Assembly (NCBI RefSeq): GCF_010993955.1
Contig: NZ_WIXL01000007.1
Location: forward strand, 62,001 to 126,000
Source: Oceanobacillus halotolerans
Lineage (GTDB): Bacteria > Bacillota > Bacilli > Bacillales > Amphibacillaceae
DNA length: 64,000 bases
Direction of reading: 5' to 3'
The stretch's first letter is position 1. Every line of letters starts with the position of its first letter. The notes under the pieces were generated by a model. It searched no databases, was not told the origin of the DNA, and saw only the letters and a program-made list of their open reading frames with translations. A program made the position numbers and the translations under genes. Positions 53,709 to 63,209 of the stretch are shown in pieces.

Positions 53709-53872
53709 AAATTTCACCCCACCAATTAGCTTGTCTATCCATATATATTCAAGGTGGGTTGCTTGTACCACAAAAGGATGAAATTAATTATAATCCTTAC
53801 TGGCTAAATCATTGGAAAAATTGTATAACTTCACGAAAATAGGACAATGTAAGAAAAAAATTGCTAGAGAAG

Positions 53873-54115
53873 GTGATCATTGTATACGAAAACTGGGGAT
53901 TTCAAGCAGCTATTGATGCGATTTATGAAGCAGAATATGTAATGACAGATGTAACAGGAGATTTTAAACAGGCACAGTAAACATTGCTACAAGCATAACA
54001 ATTATTCCAGGAAGTCATGGGAAATGGGTATTCTGGAACTGTGGAGCTGCAACGTGACTTTCTGCATCCACAAGAGTTGTTAAGCACAGCTAATAACAAA
54101 TCAACATTGATTTAG
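53873..54115 (+). pseudogene. Small helical protein gene with two premature stops
   Basis: One frame from GTG 53873 reads FQAAIDAIYEAEYVMTDVTG then DFKQAQ-stop-TLLQA-stop-QLFQEVMGNG and SGTVELQRDFLHPQELLST, ending at TAG 54113. A heptad-like helical pattern continues across both TAA codons, each of which fits a Gln codon changed from CAA. AGAGAAGG lies upstream. I take it as a decayed small gene of unknown family; a chance open frame cannot be excluded. Confidence 0.4.
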
Positions 54116-54190
54116 GTAGGTTTTGACTAACTTGGATCGAACTTTAGCATTATGAAACCTCACCTCAGCATACTTATCCTTTAGACAACG

Positions 54191-54226
54191 TAAAAAAGGT
54201 TGCCGTGTTACAGGACAACCTTTTCT
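54191..54226 (-). terminator. Terminator overlapping the alr stop
   Basis: AAAAGGTTG and CAACCTTTT enclose a 13-base loop that includes the alr stop codon. Confidence 0.65.
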
Positions 54227-55386
54227 ACTAAACCTTTTTCCTTGATAGTAGTTCCATTTTTTACATATACTCTTGGCACACGTTTTCCTATTAAACAAGC
54301 TGTTTCATAATGGATCGTTTGCATTTGTTCTGCAACTTCTCCTAATGAAATATAGCCCTCTTTTGGATCACCAAAAATGGTAAATACATCATCTTCTGTT
54401 ACATCGGCAATGTTTGTAACATCAATCATGGATTGGTCCATACAGATTCTACCTACAATAGGCACTTTTTTCCCTTTTACCGTTACATTTCCTTTGTTAG
54501 AAAGTAGTCGAGAAAATCCATCTGCATAGCCAACTGGAATAGTCGCAATTCTAGCTGGCTCTTCTGGTGTAAATGTACAACCATAGCTAATTGGCTCATT
54601 TGATTCGACTGTTTTAATAAAGGCTGGTTTTGTCTTAAATGTCATCGCTTGTTTAAGCTTAATGTAGGATTCTAAATGATCACTAGGATAAAGACCATAC
54701 AAGCTAACACCAACGCGAACCATATCTAGATGCATTTCTGGAAAGGCAATGGTTGCTGCACTATTACAGCAATGTTTTATTGGAATCGTTACATCATGTT
54801 GCTCCAAGTAGTTGACGACATCTGAAAAATGGGCAAATTGTTTTCTTGTATAGCTTGGATCTGGATTATCAGCATCTGCAAAGTGGGTAAACACACCCTC
54901 TAGTTTGACAAATTCAGATGTAATGGACTGGATAAATTGTAATGCTACTGTTTTTTCTTGGATTCCAATTCGATTCATGCCACTATCTATTTTCAAATGG
55001 ATATAACTATATTTTTTCAATGATTCACTTACTTCAATGATACGTTCCAATACATCATTCCGAAATACGGTTAATGTAATATCATGTTGGATCGCATCTT
55101 CTACTGCGTCGGGGGCTGTGTAGCCTAGTACTAAGATTGGTGCAGTAATGCCTGCTTGACGTAATTGGATTGCTTCATCAAGTAATGCGACAGAAAGATA
55201 TTCAGCACCTGCATCTAATGCTGTTTTGGCAACTTCTACTGCTCCATGTCCGTAGCCATCTGCTTTCACAACTGCCATTAACTTACTAGCAGGATTGATG
55301 TGTTGTTTAAATGCGTGGACATTCTGTTCAATGGCGTCTAACGAAACTTCTACCCATGTGTCACGGTAACTTCCATGGTTCATCAT
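54208..55386 (-). CDS. alr: Alanine racemase
   Basis: About 392 residues from ATG 55386 with AGAGGGGG upstream; the frame upstream of it has no site and includes repeat DNA. VVKADGYGHGA contains the PLP lysine, HLKIDSGMNRIG and EGVFTHFADAD the barrel signature, HCCNSAATIA and VRVGVSLYGLYP the substrate region, and ISYGCTFTPEEPARIATIPV the catalytic tyrosine, followed by CMDQSMID. It interconverts L- and D-alanine for peptidoglycan and for spore germination control. It is not in the usual acpS-alr-ndoA context, so it may be a second, catabolic or sporulation-type copy. Confidence 0.95.
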   Translation of the reverse strand: MMNHGSYRDTWVEVSLDAIEQNVHAFKQHINPASKLMAVVKADGYGHGAVEVAKTALDAGAEYLSVALLDEAIQLRQAGITAPILVLGYTAPDAVEDAIQHDITLTVFRNDVLERIIEVSESLKKYSYIHLKIDSGMNRIGIQEKTVALQFIQSITSEFVKLEGVFTHFADADNPDPSYTRKQFAHFSDVVNYLEQHDVTIPIKHCCNSAATIAFPEMHLDMVRVGVSLYGLYPSDHLESYIKLKQAMTFKTKPAFIKTVESNEPISYGCTFTPEEPARIATIPVGYADGFSRLLSNKGNVTVKGKKVPIVGRICMDQSMIDVTNIADVTEDDVFTIFGDPKEGYISLGEVAEQMQTIHYETACLIGKRVPRVYVKNGTTIKEKGLVEKVVL

Positions 55387-55480
55387 TATATACCCCCTCT
55401 TTGTATCTATTATACCATGATTATAATTCGCCTGTTTACTAACTAAAAGGCCAATTTTGTACGTTATAGCTTTGTCGTCA

Positions 55481-55639
55481 TTTATCCTGCATGTAACGTG
55501 CAGTAAGACCCCCACTTCAAGATTTCTTAGGAGATCCAAGAAAGATAAGTGGGGGATACAAACTGCCCGTAAATGTCCGATTCGTTCAACTAACAATCAG
55601 TGGGGGAGGAAAGGACCCCCCCACTGATTGAAGTTTCAA
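55481..55639 (+). repeat. 159-bp structured element, copy 2
   Basis: Same length and orientation as 2462-2620. The outer arm reads CGTGCAGT against ACTGCCCG and the innermost CCAAGAAA against TTTCTTAG, so two stems carry one mismatch each. The inner ACCCCCACTT/AAGTGGGGG stem and the second hairpin are intact. It lies at the 5' side of alr. Confidence 0.85.
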
Positions 55640-55659
55640 TTTATTTAGGCCTTCTCGTA

Positions 55660-56140
55660 TGAAATGTCTTGCATATAAGATGGATTATGCGCAATAGTTT
55701 TAGCTATGAAAACCGCTACGGAAATACACTTCACTTTCACCATGGGCATAAGTGCGACATCTGTTCAAACTTTACGTTTTCACAGTGTCTACTTAACCGC
55801 AAGCACGGCCTCAGCCTCCTCGGTAGAAAACCACTTCCTGCTCAGGTCTAGATGCGTGCTGTTCCTGCAGGAGTCGACTGTCCTACACTCCAATCAACTA
55901 GTATATTAGCAATAGCAATGATTAGAAAGAGGACAGCACACATCAGCGAAGGAAAAACACGAAGACTCCTGCGGGGAGTAGGAGATAGGTGAGACCCCAC
56001 AGGGCGCTAGCCCGAGGAGGCTCACCACTCCCCCGCGGAAAGCGAAGTGTTTTTCCGTAGCGAAGCAATGTGCACATCCTAACTACTGCACATTATATAG
56101 ATTATTCGTCGTAGAAAACAACAAAGTATGCGAAAAGAGG
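55660..56140. repeat. Composite of Bacillaceae intergenic repeats forming an imperfect inverted repeat
   Basis: The left half (55730-55870) has GCATAAGTGCGACATCT, GGCCTCAGCCTCCTCGG and TTCCTGCAGGAGTCG. The right half (55950-56070) has ACTCCTGCGGGGAGTAGG, CCCGAGGAGGCTCACC and CCCGCGGAAAGCGAAG, roughly the reverse complement. 56081-56140 is repeated at 62501-62560. GC content is above that of the surroundings. Apparent frames in it are not genes. It fills most of the 900-bp gap between alr and ald. Confidence 0.7.
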
Positions 56141-56240
56141 CTTTATTTAAAGAGTTATGTTACTTTTATTTTGATATCAATTCCAGACAGCCGCTAAGGT
56201 TCTTAGTTGGAAAAGGACACTGAAACGTACAGGATGAAAA

Positions 56241-56269
56241 CACCCTTCAAGTAAGAATTGAAGGGTGCT
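56241..56269 (-). terminator. Rho-independent terminator after ald
   Basis: CACCCTTCAA and TTGAAGGGTG pair around a nine-base loop; on the minus strand TTTTC follows. Confidence 0.75.
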
Positions 56270-56288
56270 ATATTTTTTTGAAAATGGT

Positions 56289-57407
56289 CTATTTCTTCAT
56301 TGCGTCTTCTACTGTAACGAAATTGTATCCTAGGTCTTTTGCTACTGCCTCAAAGGTTACATTACCATTCATTATGTTTACCCCAGTTTTTATTGCAGGG
56401 TTGTCGTTAATTGCTTGGTTTACACCTTTTGAAGCAATTTGTACTGCATATGGTGTCGTAACATTTGTTAATCCGATCGTAGCTGTACGTGGTACCGCAC
56501 CAGGCATGTTAGCAACTGTATAGTGAACAACCCCATGTTTTTCATACGTAGGATCATCATGTGTGGTAATGCGATCACTTGTTTCAAAGTTTCCACCTTG
56601 GTCAATGGCAACGTCCACCACTACAGATCCAGGATTCATGGATTTAACCATTTCTTCTGTAACCAATTTAGGCGCTTTAGCACCAGGAATTAAGACAGAC
56701 CCAATAACTAAGTCTGATTCTTTAACTGCATCTTCAATATTAAATGGGTTGGACATTAATGTTTGTGCGCTTGATCCAAAGATATCTTCTAATTGACGTA
56801 GACGATCTGGATTTAAATCAATAATGGTTACATCTGCACCAAGTCCTACTGCGATTTTAGCAGCATTGGTACCAACCATTCCGCCACCAATAACCGTTAC
56901 TTTTCCACGTTTCACACCAGGAATACCACTTAATAGAATTCCTTTGCCACCTTTTGTTTTTTCAAGGAACTGTGCACCAATTTGCGCTGCCATACGACCT
57001 GCCACTTCGCTCATTGGAGAAAGCAGTGGTAGAGTACCATTTACTGTAATTGTTTCATATGCAATTGCTGTTACTTCTTTTTCTACTAGTGCTTTTGCCA
57101 ATTCTGGTTCTGCAGCCAAATGTAGGTACGTAAATAGGATAAGACCTTTACGGAAATAACCATATTCAGAAGGTAATGGCTCTTTAACCTTCATGATCAT
57201 TTCAGCTTTTCCCCATACGTCTGAAGCGCTTTCAATAATTTCAGCACCTGCTTGTTTATATTCTTCGTTTGTAAAACTGCTACCAAGACCTGCATCAGAT
57301 TCAATTAATACAGAATGACCAGCTTTTACTAAATTCACAACGCCAGCTGGTGTCATGGCAACACGGTTTTCGTTATTTTTAATTTCTTTAGGTACTCCAA
57401 TGATCAT
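56289..57407 (-). CDS. ald: Alanine dehydrogenase
   Basis: 372 residues, the family length. [40 protein letters not shown] (NAD binding), [19 protein letters not shown] and [18 protein letters not shown] are diagnostic. It catalyses reversible oxidative deamination of L-alanine to pyruvate and ammonia with NAD. AGGGGG precedes the ATG. The activator gene adeR lies upstream in the same direction; in B. subtilis AdeR turns on ald in response to alanine. Confidence 0.97.
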   Translation of the reverse strand: MIIGVPKEIKNNENRVAMTPAGVVNLVKAGHSVLIESDAGLGSSFTNEEYKQAGAEIIESASDVWGKAEMIMKVKEPLPSEYGYFRKGLILFTYLHLAAEPELAKALVEKEVTAIAYETITVNGTLPLLSPMSEVAGRMAAQIGAQFLEKTKGGKGILLSGIPGVKRGKVTVIGGGMVGTNAAKIAVGLGADVTIIDLNPDRLRQLEDIFGSSAQTLMSNPFNIEDAVKESDLVIGSVLIPGAKAPKLVTEEMVKSMNPGSVVVDVAIDQGGNFETSDRITTHDDPTYEKHGVVHYTVANMPGAVPRTATIGLTNVTTPYAVQIASKGVNQAINDNPAIKTGVNIMNGNVTFEAVAKDLGYNFVTVEDAMKK

Positions 57408-57512
57408 TGATAAGATCCCCCTTATTCGTTCATATTAATTTCATTATAAAACCAAAATAAAAATATTTCCTCATGGAGAAAACTAAAAATAAGCGGAACG
57501 ATTTGTTTGAAA

Positions 57513-58763
57513 TCACAAATCATCCCGCTTCATGTTTTCTATTAATAGATCAAGGTATATCGTTACTTTTTGATTTGGGTCTTTTAAATTAATAGAGCCA
57601 ACTTCAGCAATTCGTTTTAACCTGTAATTGAGCGTGTTTGTATGGACATGCATGGCTTTTGCCGCCTGGTGCACATTACTATCACATTGGAGGTATACCT
57701 TCATTGTTTTTAGTAAATCTGCATTATTTCGTTTATCATAGGTTCTTAATTTTTCAATCGAATAGTTTTGATAATGATCCCGTTCTTGTACAAGTGAAAG
57801 CTCATCTAGAAATTGAAAAATACCAAGTGCATGATAACTGTATACATCGTTTAACTGCTGTGGGAATTGCGCTTTTAACTCGAGTACTTTTAATGCTTGT
57901 CGATAACTATTTTGCATATAGATCGGTGTTTGATAAATGATTCCAAAGGATCCTGTGATATCTTGTAATTGCAATCGTTCGCTTATTTTTCGGATGAAAT
58001 CTGTGATGAGGTCTTTCACAACAGAAATCGACGCGTTTGATTCGGGTACCCGAATGAGTAATAATAATTGATTTTGGTCAAATACACGACAAACGACATG
58101 TGCTTGTTGCAATGTTTCGGTTAAATAGTAGGCATGCTTTTCAATAGATTGTGTTATATCTGTATTAAAATCGATGATACCAATGGTTACATCGCCATCT
58201 AGTTCCATGTTATATTGCTTGGCAAGTCGCTCAATTTCCCTTTGTTCCTGGATATGTCCAGTTAATAATTGCCAGAAAAATTCTTGATAACTTTTATCCG
58301 ATTTTCTATTTTTGACCTTTAATTGTAATAGTTGCTGTTTGACAAGACTGGCTGCTTCTTTTAAGAGTTGCAACTTTTCGGGGTCAATTTGTTTGTTATC
58401 CGTTTGAGCCCATATAAAACCAAGAATTTCATTATATTTACGGACAGAGACAGCTACTCGGTTACCGAGTCCAACTTCTTTAATTGCAGGGATAATTACA
58501 GGTTCATCACTCTCGAATAATTTGGACATCACACCACTTTTCCATAAGCCATTAATGACATGATTTGGTACTTTTCTACGCATAATGGTAGCGATTCTTG
58601 CATCATCGACATTATCCTCGTGTTTACTGTAGGATACAATTCGGTGGTTCGCATCTTCTATTGTAATGGGGCACCCTAAGATTTCCGCAATCCGATCTGC
58701 CAAACCTTCAGGGGAGTCAAATGTATCTTTAAATAGATCTGAATGGGTAGAACGACTCATCAT
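57513..58763 (-). CDS. adeR: PucR/CdaR-type regulator, probable AdeR activator of ald
   Basis: 416 residues, GGAAGGAG six bases before ATG 58763. An N-terminal sensory region (LADRIAEILGCPITIEDANH, GLGNRVAVSVRKYNEILGFI), a middle degenerate GGDEF-like part, and the C-terminal PucR HTH: YLQCDSNVHQAAKAMHVHTN then TLNYRLKRIAEV. Position directly upstream of ald, same strand, 105 bp gap, is that of AdeR in B. subtilis, which needs alanine to activate ald. The name rests on this context plus domain order. Confidence 0.85.
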   Translation of the reverse strand: MMSRSTHSDLFKDTFDSPEGLADRIAEILGCPITIEDANHRIVSYSKHEDNVDDARIATIMRRKVPNHVINGLWKSGVMSKLFESDEPVIIPAIKEVGLGNRVAVSVRKYNEILGFIWAQTDNKQIDPEKLQLLKEAASLVKQQLLQLKVKNRKSDKSYQEFFWQLLTGHIQEQREIERLAKQYNMELDGDVTIGIIDFNTDITQSIEKHAYYLTETLQQAHVVCRVFDQNQLLLLIRVPESNASISVVKDLITDFIRKISERLQLQDITGSFGIIYQTPIYMQNSYRQALKVLELKAQFPQQLNDVYSYHALGIFQFLDELSLVQERDHYQNYSIEKLRTYDKRNNADLLKTMKVYLQCDSNVHQAAKAMHVHTNTLNYRLKRIAEVGSINLKDPNQKVTIYLDLLIENMKRDDL

Positions 58764-59094
58764 CCATTACTCCTTCCCTCAAAATCATCCTTTCTACCTT
58801 GATAGTAAAAGGAAACATCCTCTAAAGGATACCACATTTCACACCTAGAAATGGATCGAAAAGTCTCGTTTAGTTTGTGAAATTAAACAAAAGGAAGCAT
58901 AAAAATTTTGTCGAAATACTAAACTAAAAAAGTTAAAAGGTATGGTATACTCAATAATGCCTCATCCTACCAAAATGAAAACGTTTTATCAAATATCCAC
59001 AAAGGGGTAGTTTTTATAGAGTTTATTTTACTAAAAAATTACCTGAAAAATTATATTCTTCTCGTAAATTCATACACAACTAGGGGGTAAACAT
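58764..59094 (+). other. Regulatory region between divergent adeR and the YkvI-like gene
   Basis: The 331-bp stretch holds TATACT near 58948 as a possible -10 for the plus-strand gene, TGAAAACGTTTTAT at 58976-58989, which matches most of a CcpA cre box (TGWAANCGNTNWCA) but not its last two bases, and a hairpin between CTACC (58969) and GGGGTAG (59004). GGGGGTAA precedes ATG 59095. None is certain. Confidence 0.35.
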
Positions 59095-60162
59095 ATGAAA
59101 GATATATTACGAATTGGAAGCGCTTTTATCGGGATTATCGTTGGGGCAGGCTTTGCATCAGGGCAGGAGATTTTGCAATATTTTACAAGCTTTGGGCATA
59201 TTGGAACAATTGGTGCTGTTATTAGTACCGCACTTTTTGCCTATTTAGGTATGTGGTTAACAAAGCTAGGTACACGAATGAAGGCTACATCACACAAAGA
59301 AGCGATATACCGTGTTAGTGGTCGTTATCTTGGGGTGATTGTTGACTATATCATTATCTTTACCTTGTTTGGTGTTGGGGTCGTGATGATCGCAGGAGCA
59401 GGTTCTATACCGAATCAACAGTTCGGGATGCCGCCAATCGTCGGTATTACGTTAATGACTGTTCTTGTCGTCTTAACCATCATGTTGAATGTAGAACGTG
59501 TCGTAAATATTATAGGTAGTATTACACCCTTTTTGATTATCGGTGTTATTATCATTTCCGTTTATAGCTTAACAACAATGGATTCAACCTTCGCATCATT
59601 GGAACCTTTTGCAAAAGAACAACCATCAGCACTGTCACATTGGCTAATGTCTGCTATAAACTATGTATCGTTTAACATTGCAGTAGGTGCATCGATGGCA
59701 TTATTAATGGGGGGGAATGAGACAGATGAAAGAACGTCCTCAATCGGTGGACTTGTTGGTGGTTTTGGTTTGGGGCTTCTTATTGTATTAAGTCATCTCG
59801 CTATTTTCTCTAAAATTGATGTGGTTGCAACAGCGGACATGCCGATGTTAAAAATTGTGGATGATATTTCTCCTTTACTAGGAACTTTCTATTCGCTCGT
59901 ATTATTCGGGATGATCTTTAACACAGCAATCAGTATGTTCTTCTCATTCTCAGCACGATTTACAACAGTTGGAACGAAGAATCACAAAGTATTCGTCATT
60001 ATTACAGGGATTGTAGCGTTTGGATTAGGATTTGTTGGGTTTACGGATCTTGTTTCCTTCTTCTATCCATTAATTGGTTTCTTAGGATTGTTCCTAATCG
60101 TAGCACTCTTGGCCGCACCATTCCGATTAAAAAAAGAAACAAAAGAACGTTCACAAGTTTAG
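59095..60162 (+). CDS. YkvI-like membrane transporter (LeuT/APC fold)
   Basis: 355 residues, ten or so helices. GSAFIGIIVGAGFASGQEIL at the start is the conserved unwound-helix motif, and ALLMGGNETDERTSS the later one. YkvI-type proteins are putative amino acid or related carriers of unknown substrate. Close to the divergent adeR-ald genes, so alanine or another amino acid would be a reasonable guess. A terminator follows. Confidence 0.82.
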   Translation: MKDILRIGSAFIGIIVGAGFASGQEILQYFTSFGHIGTIGAVISTALFAYLGMWLTKLGTRMKATSHKEAIYRVSGRYLGVIVDYIIIFTLFGVGVVMIAGAGSIPNQQFGMPPIVGITLMTVLVVLTIMLNVERVVNIIGSITPFLIIGVIIISVYSLTTMDSTFASLEPFAKEQPSALSHWLMSAINYVSFNIAVGASMALLMGGNETDERTSSIGGLVGGFGLGLLIVLSHLAIFSKIDVVATADMPMLKIVDDISPLLGTFYSLVLFGMIFNTAISMFFSFSARFTTVGTKNHKVFVIITGIVAFGLGFVGFTDLVSFFYPLIGFLGLFLIVALLAAPFRLKKETKERSQV

Positions 60163-60177
60163 TAAATATTGTTCGTG

Positions 60178-60212
60178 AAAGACTGGGCACAGCACAAAGC
60201 CTAGTCTTTTTT
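60178..60212 (+). terminator. Rho-independent terminator
   Basis: AAAGACTGGGC and GCCTAGTCTTTTTT pair (one mismatch) around an eleven-base loop. Confidence 0.8.
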
Positions 60213-60279
60213 CTATGGGATTTTGCTGTATTCTATGTTGTTTTTTTACCGTTGTAATTTGCCTATATTGCGACATAAC

Positions 60280-60540
60280 TAAATATCTTTGTTTTCCGCT
60301 TCGGAAAGTCGCTTTTTAGCGGACAACACTTCAGCTACTCGTAAAGAAAAACTTGGCACCTGCAAAGCATTTAGGCGTGGCAATAGCATAGTTGCACTTA
60401 GGTGTGCACAGACAAGCGGCCTCGACTTACTTTCGACAGCATTTCATAATCGATTGTGTAAAAGAGAAGACTACTTGATCCAATTTTCCGAAATCGTGTA
60501 TTTCCATGGTGGTTAGTTACTTCGCAGTATAACCTCACTA
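60280..60540. repeat. Repeat-derived intergenic DNA
   Basis: Begins TTTTCCGCTTCGG, AAAGTCGC, TTAGCGGAC, the same words as in the repeat regions at 29600 and 55700, then a less recognisable stretch. A 75-codon frame over it has no start signal and a shuffled composition. The gap 60213-60698 has no gene. Confidence 0.5.
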
Positions 60541-60698
60541 TTCATTAAGCTTCATATTTGAAAAAGCAACAATATTTTAAAAAGCAGCTTTTGCAAAAAC
60601 ACTACATCACCGCGCTTTTGGTTTCTAATATGTTTCAATTATACTAGAAAATGGTTATGCTAAGGATAGACATATATTCAAATGGGAGAGAGCTGTGC

Positions 60699-61397
60699 AT
60701 GTATTCTAATTCAGAAAAGTTTATTACGACATTTACACGAATAGAAAAGATATTAAAGTCTTTGGTATATAACCGAAAAGATATTGGGTTTGCTCGTGCT
60801 GTGAAATTATTAAGTCAGGTAAACGGAATTGTTAATCGCTATTGCGATGATTTATTAGAATTTGCTGCATTACGAAATGCTATTGTACACAATAAAGTGG
60901 ATATGGCTTATGCAATCGCGGAGCCACATGATTCGGTTGTCGAAAAAATAGAGGAAATCGAACGGGAGCTTACCCAACCAAAAAAGGTGATTCCCTTATT
61001 TAAAAGTGATGTGTATACCTTTCAAGCAGAAGATTCATTAGCAAGTTTATTAGAAATCGTTCACAAAAAAGCATTTTCTAAGTTTCCGATTTATGATGGG
61101 AAGGAGTTTAAAGGGTTAATTACGCAAAAAGGGGTAACCAATTGGATGGCAACACATGCGAGGCATAAACAATTGCCTACAGAAACCATTACATTGGATG
61201 ATGTTTTAGAACATGAGGAAAAAGATAATTATCGGTTTATCAACCGTGATACACCAGTATATGAAGCAGTTGCATATTTTAGAGAACAAGTTACGGAAGG
61301 GAATCGCTTTGAAGCATTACTCATTACAGAAGATGGAAATCCATCAACTCAATTAGAGGGAATAATTACAGCATGGGATATTTTAGAAATACCTTAG
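60699..61397 (+). CDS. CBS-pair protein with N-terminal HEPN-like domain
   Basis: 232 residues; ATG 60699 has GGGAGAG upstream, and the frame before it (to 60651) lacks a site. Residues about 1-75 are helical and end CDDLLEFAALRNAIVHNKVD; RNAIVH is an R-x4-H motif like those of HEPN domains, some of which are RNases. Two CBS motifs follow (SDVYTFQAEDSLASLLEIV, KFPIYDGKEFKGLIT; NRDTPVYEAVAYFREQ, FEALLITEDGN), which bind adenosyl ligands. The combination suggests ligand-regulated activity, but HEPN-like helices can be merely structural. A strong hairpin follows. Confidence 0.75.
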   Translation: MYSNSEKFITTFTRIEKILKSLVYNRKDIGFARAVKLLSQVNGIVNRYCDDLLEFAALRNAIVHNKVDMAYAIAEPHDSVVEKIEEIERELTQPKKVIPLFKSDVYTFQAEDSLASLLEIVHKKAFSKFPIYDGKEFKGLITQKGVTNWMATHARHKQLPTETITLDDVLEHEEKDNYRFINRDTPVYEAVAYFREQVTEGNRFEALLITEDGNPSTQLEGIITAWDILEIP

Positions 61398-61398
61398 C

Positions 61399-61441
61399 GG
61401 CACGAAGACGTATACTCATCTTCCGTCTTCGTGCCTATTTT
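61399..61441 (+). terminator. Rho-independent terminator
   Basis: GGCACGAAGACG and CGTCTTCGTGCC form a perfect twelve-pair stem, followed by ATTTT. Confidence 0.8.
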
Positions 61442-61454
61442 AAAAGATAAGAAT

Positions 61455-61690
61455 GTATAAAAAGTTGGCTTTATTTTGTTCATATACAGGAACAGCCACG
61501 TCCAGCTCCAGGGCCTACCCCCTCGAGGTCATAAGTCAATCCACATTACGCGCAAAAAGCGCCACGTCGAGGCTTGGCTTATGCTTGGCAGATAAGAAAA
61601 ACTTTCTTACTGCATAAGTGCAACTAAGGTTTTCGCCACTTGGAGAAAAGCCTAGTTTTCTAATCGGGGGTGATCAAGGCGCTTCTAGCT
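61455..61690 (+). repeat. Dispersed element, copy 2 (236 bp)
   Basis: Matches the minus strand of 929-1224 from GTATAAAAAGTTGGC to GCGCTTCTAGCT, lacking about 60 internal bp present in copy 1. It sits between the CBS protein terminator and the methyltransferase gene, so here it disrupts nothing. Confidence 0.85.
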
Positions 61691-61753
61691 ATTGTTCTTA
61701 CATGTTAACTGGCAGGCTGACAATGTTCTGGTAGGACTGATTGAAGTTGCACT

Positions 61754-62353
61754 TTATCGTTTGATAACAGCTTGGATAACATGGCCAACTCCAGTGTGTC
61801 GTGTTCCTTCACTTCGTTCTGCTTCTCCATAGTAAAAATGAAGGCATTGATATGGCTTGATCCAAGAAAGAATATCGATAGGAGAATATAAATTATCAAC
61901 AGTAGGTGGTCCACCTGTTTGATACGTTATTTGTTCTTCTGAGTATACCTCCAATATCACATAACCACCAGGTTTTACAGATTGAATAATATTTTCGATG
62001 AAAAAGTGTTGACTCTGTTTCGGTACATGGCCAAACACTAAAACAGCAGCATCATATTGTTTAATAGGCGCTTTTTCGGCTGTTAAGTCCATTTCTATCG
62101 TATTGACATCTACATTATGATGGGTAGCTAATTGCTTCGTTTTTTGCAGGCCTACCTTAGATTGGTCATACGTTGTTACGTGATGACTGAGTTTGGCTAG
62201 GTGAACGGCATTTCGTCCTTCTCCTTCTGCAAAACAGCCAATCTCAGACGCTTTGGGAATTATGTCACTTTTCTCTATGATGAAGGGATTAGCTTGTGTA
62301 CCGTAAACATACCCCTCTTCGGAAAAACGGTTATTCCAGAGTTCCTTTGACAT
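61754..62353 (-). CDS. Class I SAM-dependent methyltransferase (TehB-like)
   Basis: 199 residues; ATG 62353 has AAGGAG eight bases upstream. WNNRFSEEGYVYGTQANPFI at the start, EIGCFAEGEGRNAVHLAKL (SAM-binding motif I), VTTYDQSKVGL and YDAAVLVFGHVPKQ, VKPGGYVILEVYSEEQ match small methyltransferases annotated as tellurite-resistance or thiopurine-type. Substrate unknown. Stands alone. Confidence 0.85.
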   Translation of the reverse strand: MSKELWNNRFSEEGYVYGTQANPFIIEKSDIIPKASEIGCFAEGEGRNAVHLAKLSHHVTTYDQSKVGLQKTKQLATHHNVDVNTIEMDLTAEKAPIKQYDAAVLVFGHVPKQSQHFFIENIIQSVKPGGYVILEVYSEEQITYQTGGPPTVDNLYSPIDILSWIKPYQCLHFYYGEAERSEGTRHTGVGHVIQAVIKR

Positions 62354-62720
62354 CTTATTCACTCCTTTTCATTATAGCTTATATAAAATTAGATATATTT
62401 TGCAAGGCTGTTTTAAAAGATTATTCTTTTTTAATACGTATTTGATAGATTATACCAGTAAACTAAACCGTTGATTTCCGTAGCGGTTTTTTATAGATAA
62501 AACTACTGCACATTATATAGATTATGCTCCGTAGAAAAAAACAAAGTGTGTGAAAAGAACCTTTAAGTATAAATCTTAATGCATAATTCATAAATTAAGC
62601 GTAGTAACTGTAGTTATAATCTATTTGTTATAGAAGGTTCAAATTTGGTAGTACCAATTAGTAGTATAATAGAAGTAGGAAGTAGAACCTTCCTTAATCT
62701 ATTGTGGGGGAGTGCTTGTT
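62354..62720. other. Intergenic region with a repeat fragment
   Basis: 62501-62560 repeats 56081-56140 (ACTACTGCACATTATATAG, then CCGTAGAAAA and ACAAAGTGTG). The rest is AT-rich with no gene; GTATAAT near 62663 may be the -10 for the UspA gene. Confidence 0.5.
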
Positions 62721-63155
62721 ATGAAAAGAAAAATTTTAGTAGCCTATGATGGTTCGGATTTGAGTAAAGAGGCCCTTGAAGAGGCCAAGCTACAAGCCAA
62801 AGGAGTACCAGAAACAGAGGTTCATATCGTATCTGTTGTGACACAAGCTGGGCCAACAACCAATATTGGTGTCGCATTAAGTATTGAACTACAAATAGCA
62901 GAGCAATTAGAACCAGAGATGGGTAAGATTGAGGAAGCGTTCGAAAAAGAGGATATTACGATTTACACACAAGTTGTGATTGACTATTATCAACGCAATG
63001 CAGGCCGAAAAATTTGTGAGTATGCAGAGGAAAATGAAATCGATCTAATCATGGTTGGTAGTCGTGGACTTGGCGGAGTGAAAAAAATATTTTTAGGAAG
63101 TGTCAGCAATCATATCGTCCAACATGCCCATTGCCCGATTTTAATCATTAAATAG
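62721..63155 (+). CDS. Universal stress protein, UspA family
   Basis: 144 residues; ATG 62721 with GTGGGGGAG upstream. ILVAYDGSDLSKEALEEAKL, then DLIMVGSRGLGGVKKIFLGS with the ATP-binding GxxG-loop and HCPILIIK. Different from the SulP-linked UspA at 17946 (about one third identical by eye). Monocistronic; usually induced by stress or growth arrest. Confidence 0.92.
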   Translation: MKRKILVAYDGSDLSKEALEEAKLQAKGVPETEVHIVSVVTQAGPTTNIGVALSIELQIAEQLEPEMGKIEEAFEKEDITIYTQVVIDYYQRNAGRKICEYAEENEIDLIMVGSRGLGGVKKIFLGSVSNHIVQHAHCPILIIK

Positions 63156-63167
63156 TTAGTATAAAAA

Positions 63168-63200
63168 GGAGGTGTAGTATGAAATGGGTACTACACCTCC
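63168..63200. terminator. Bidirectional terminator between UspA and SDR genes
   Basis: GGAGGTGTAGTA and TACTACACCTCC form a perfect twelve-pair stem; T-rich runs follow on both strands. Confidence 0.85.
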
Positions 63201-63209
63201 AAATTGTTT

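Noticed and set aside
55669-55909. Two short plus-strand frames
   Set aside because: Located inside the composite repeat region between alr and ald.
60289-60516. A 75-codon plus-strand frame
   Set aside because: Lies in repeat-derived DNA with no ribosome binding site.
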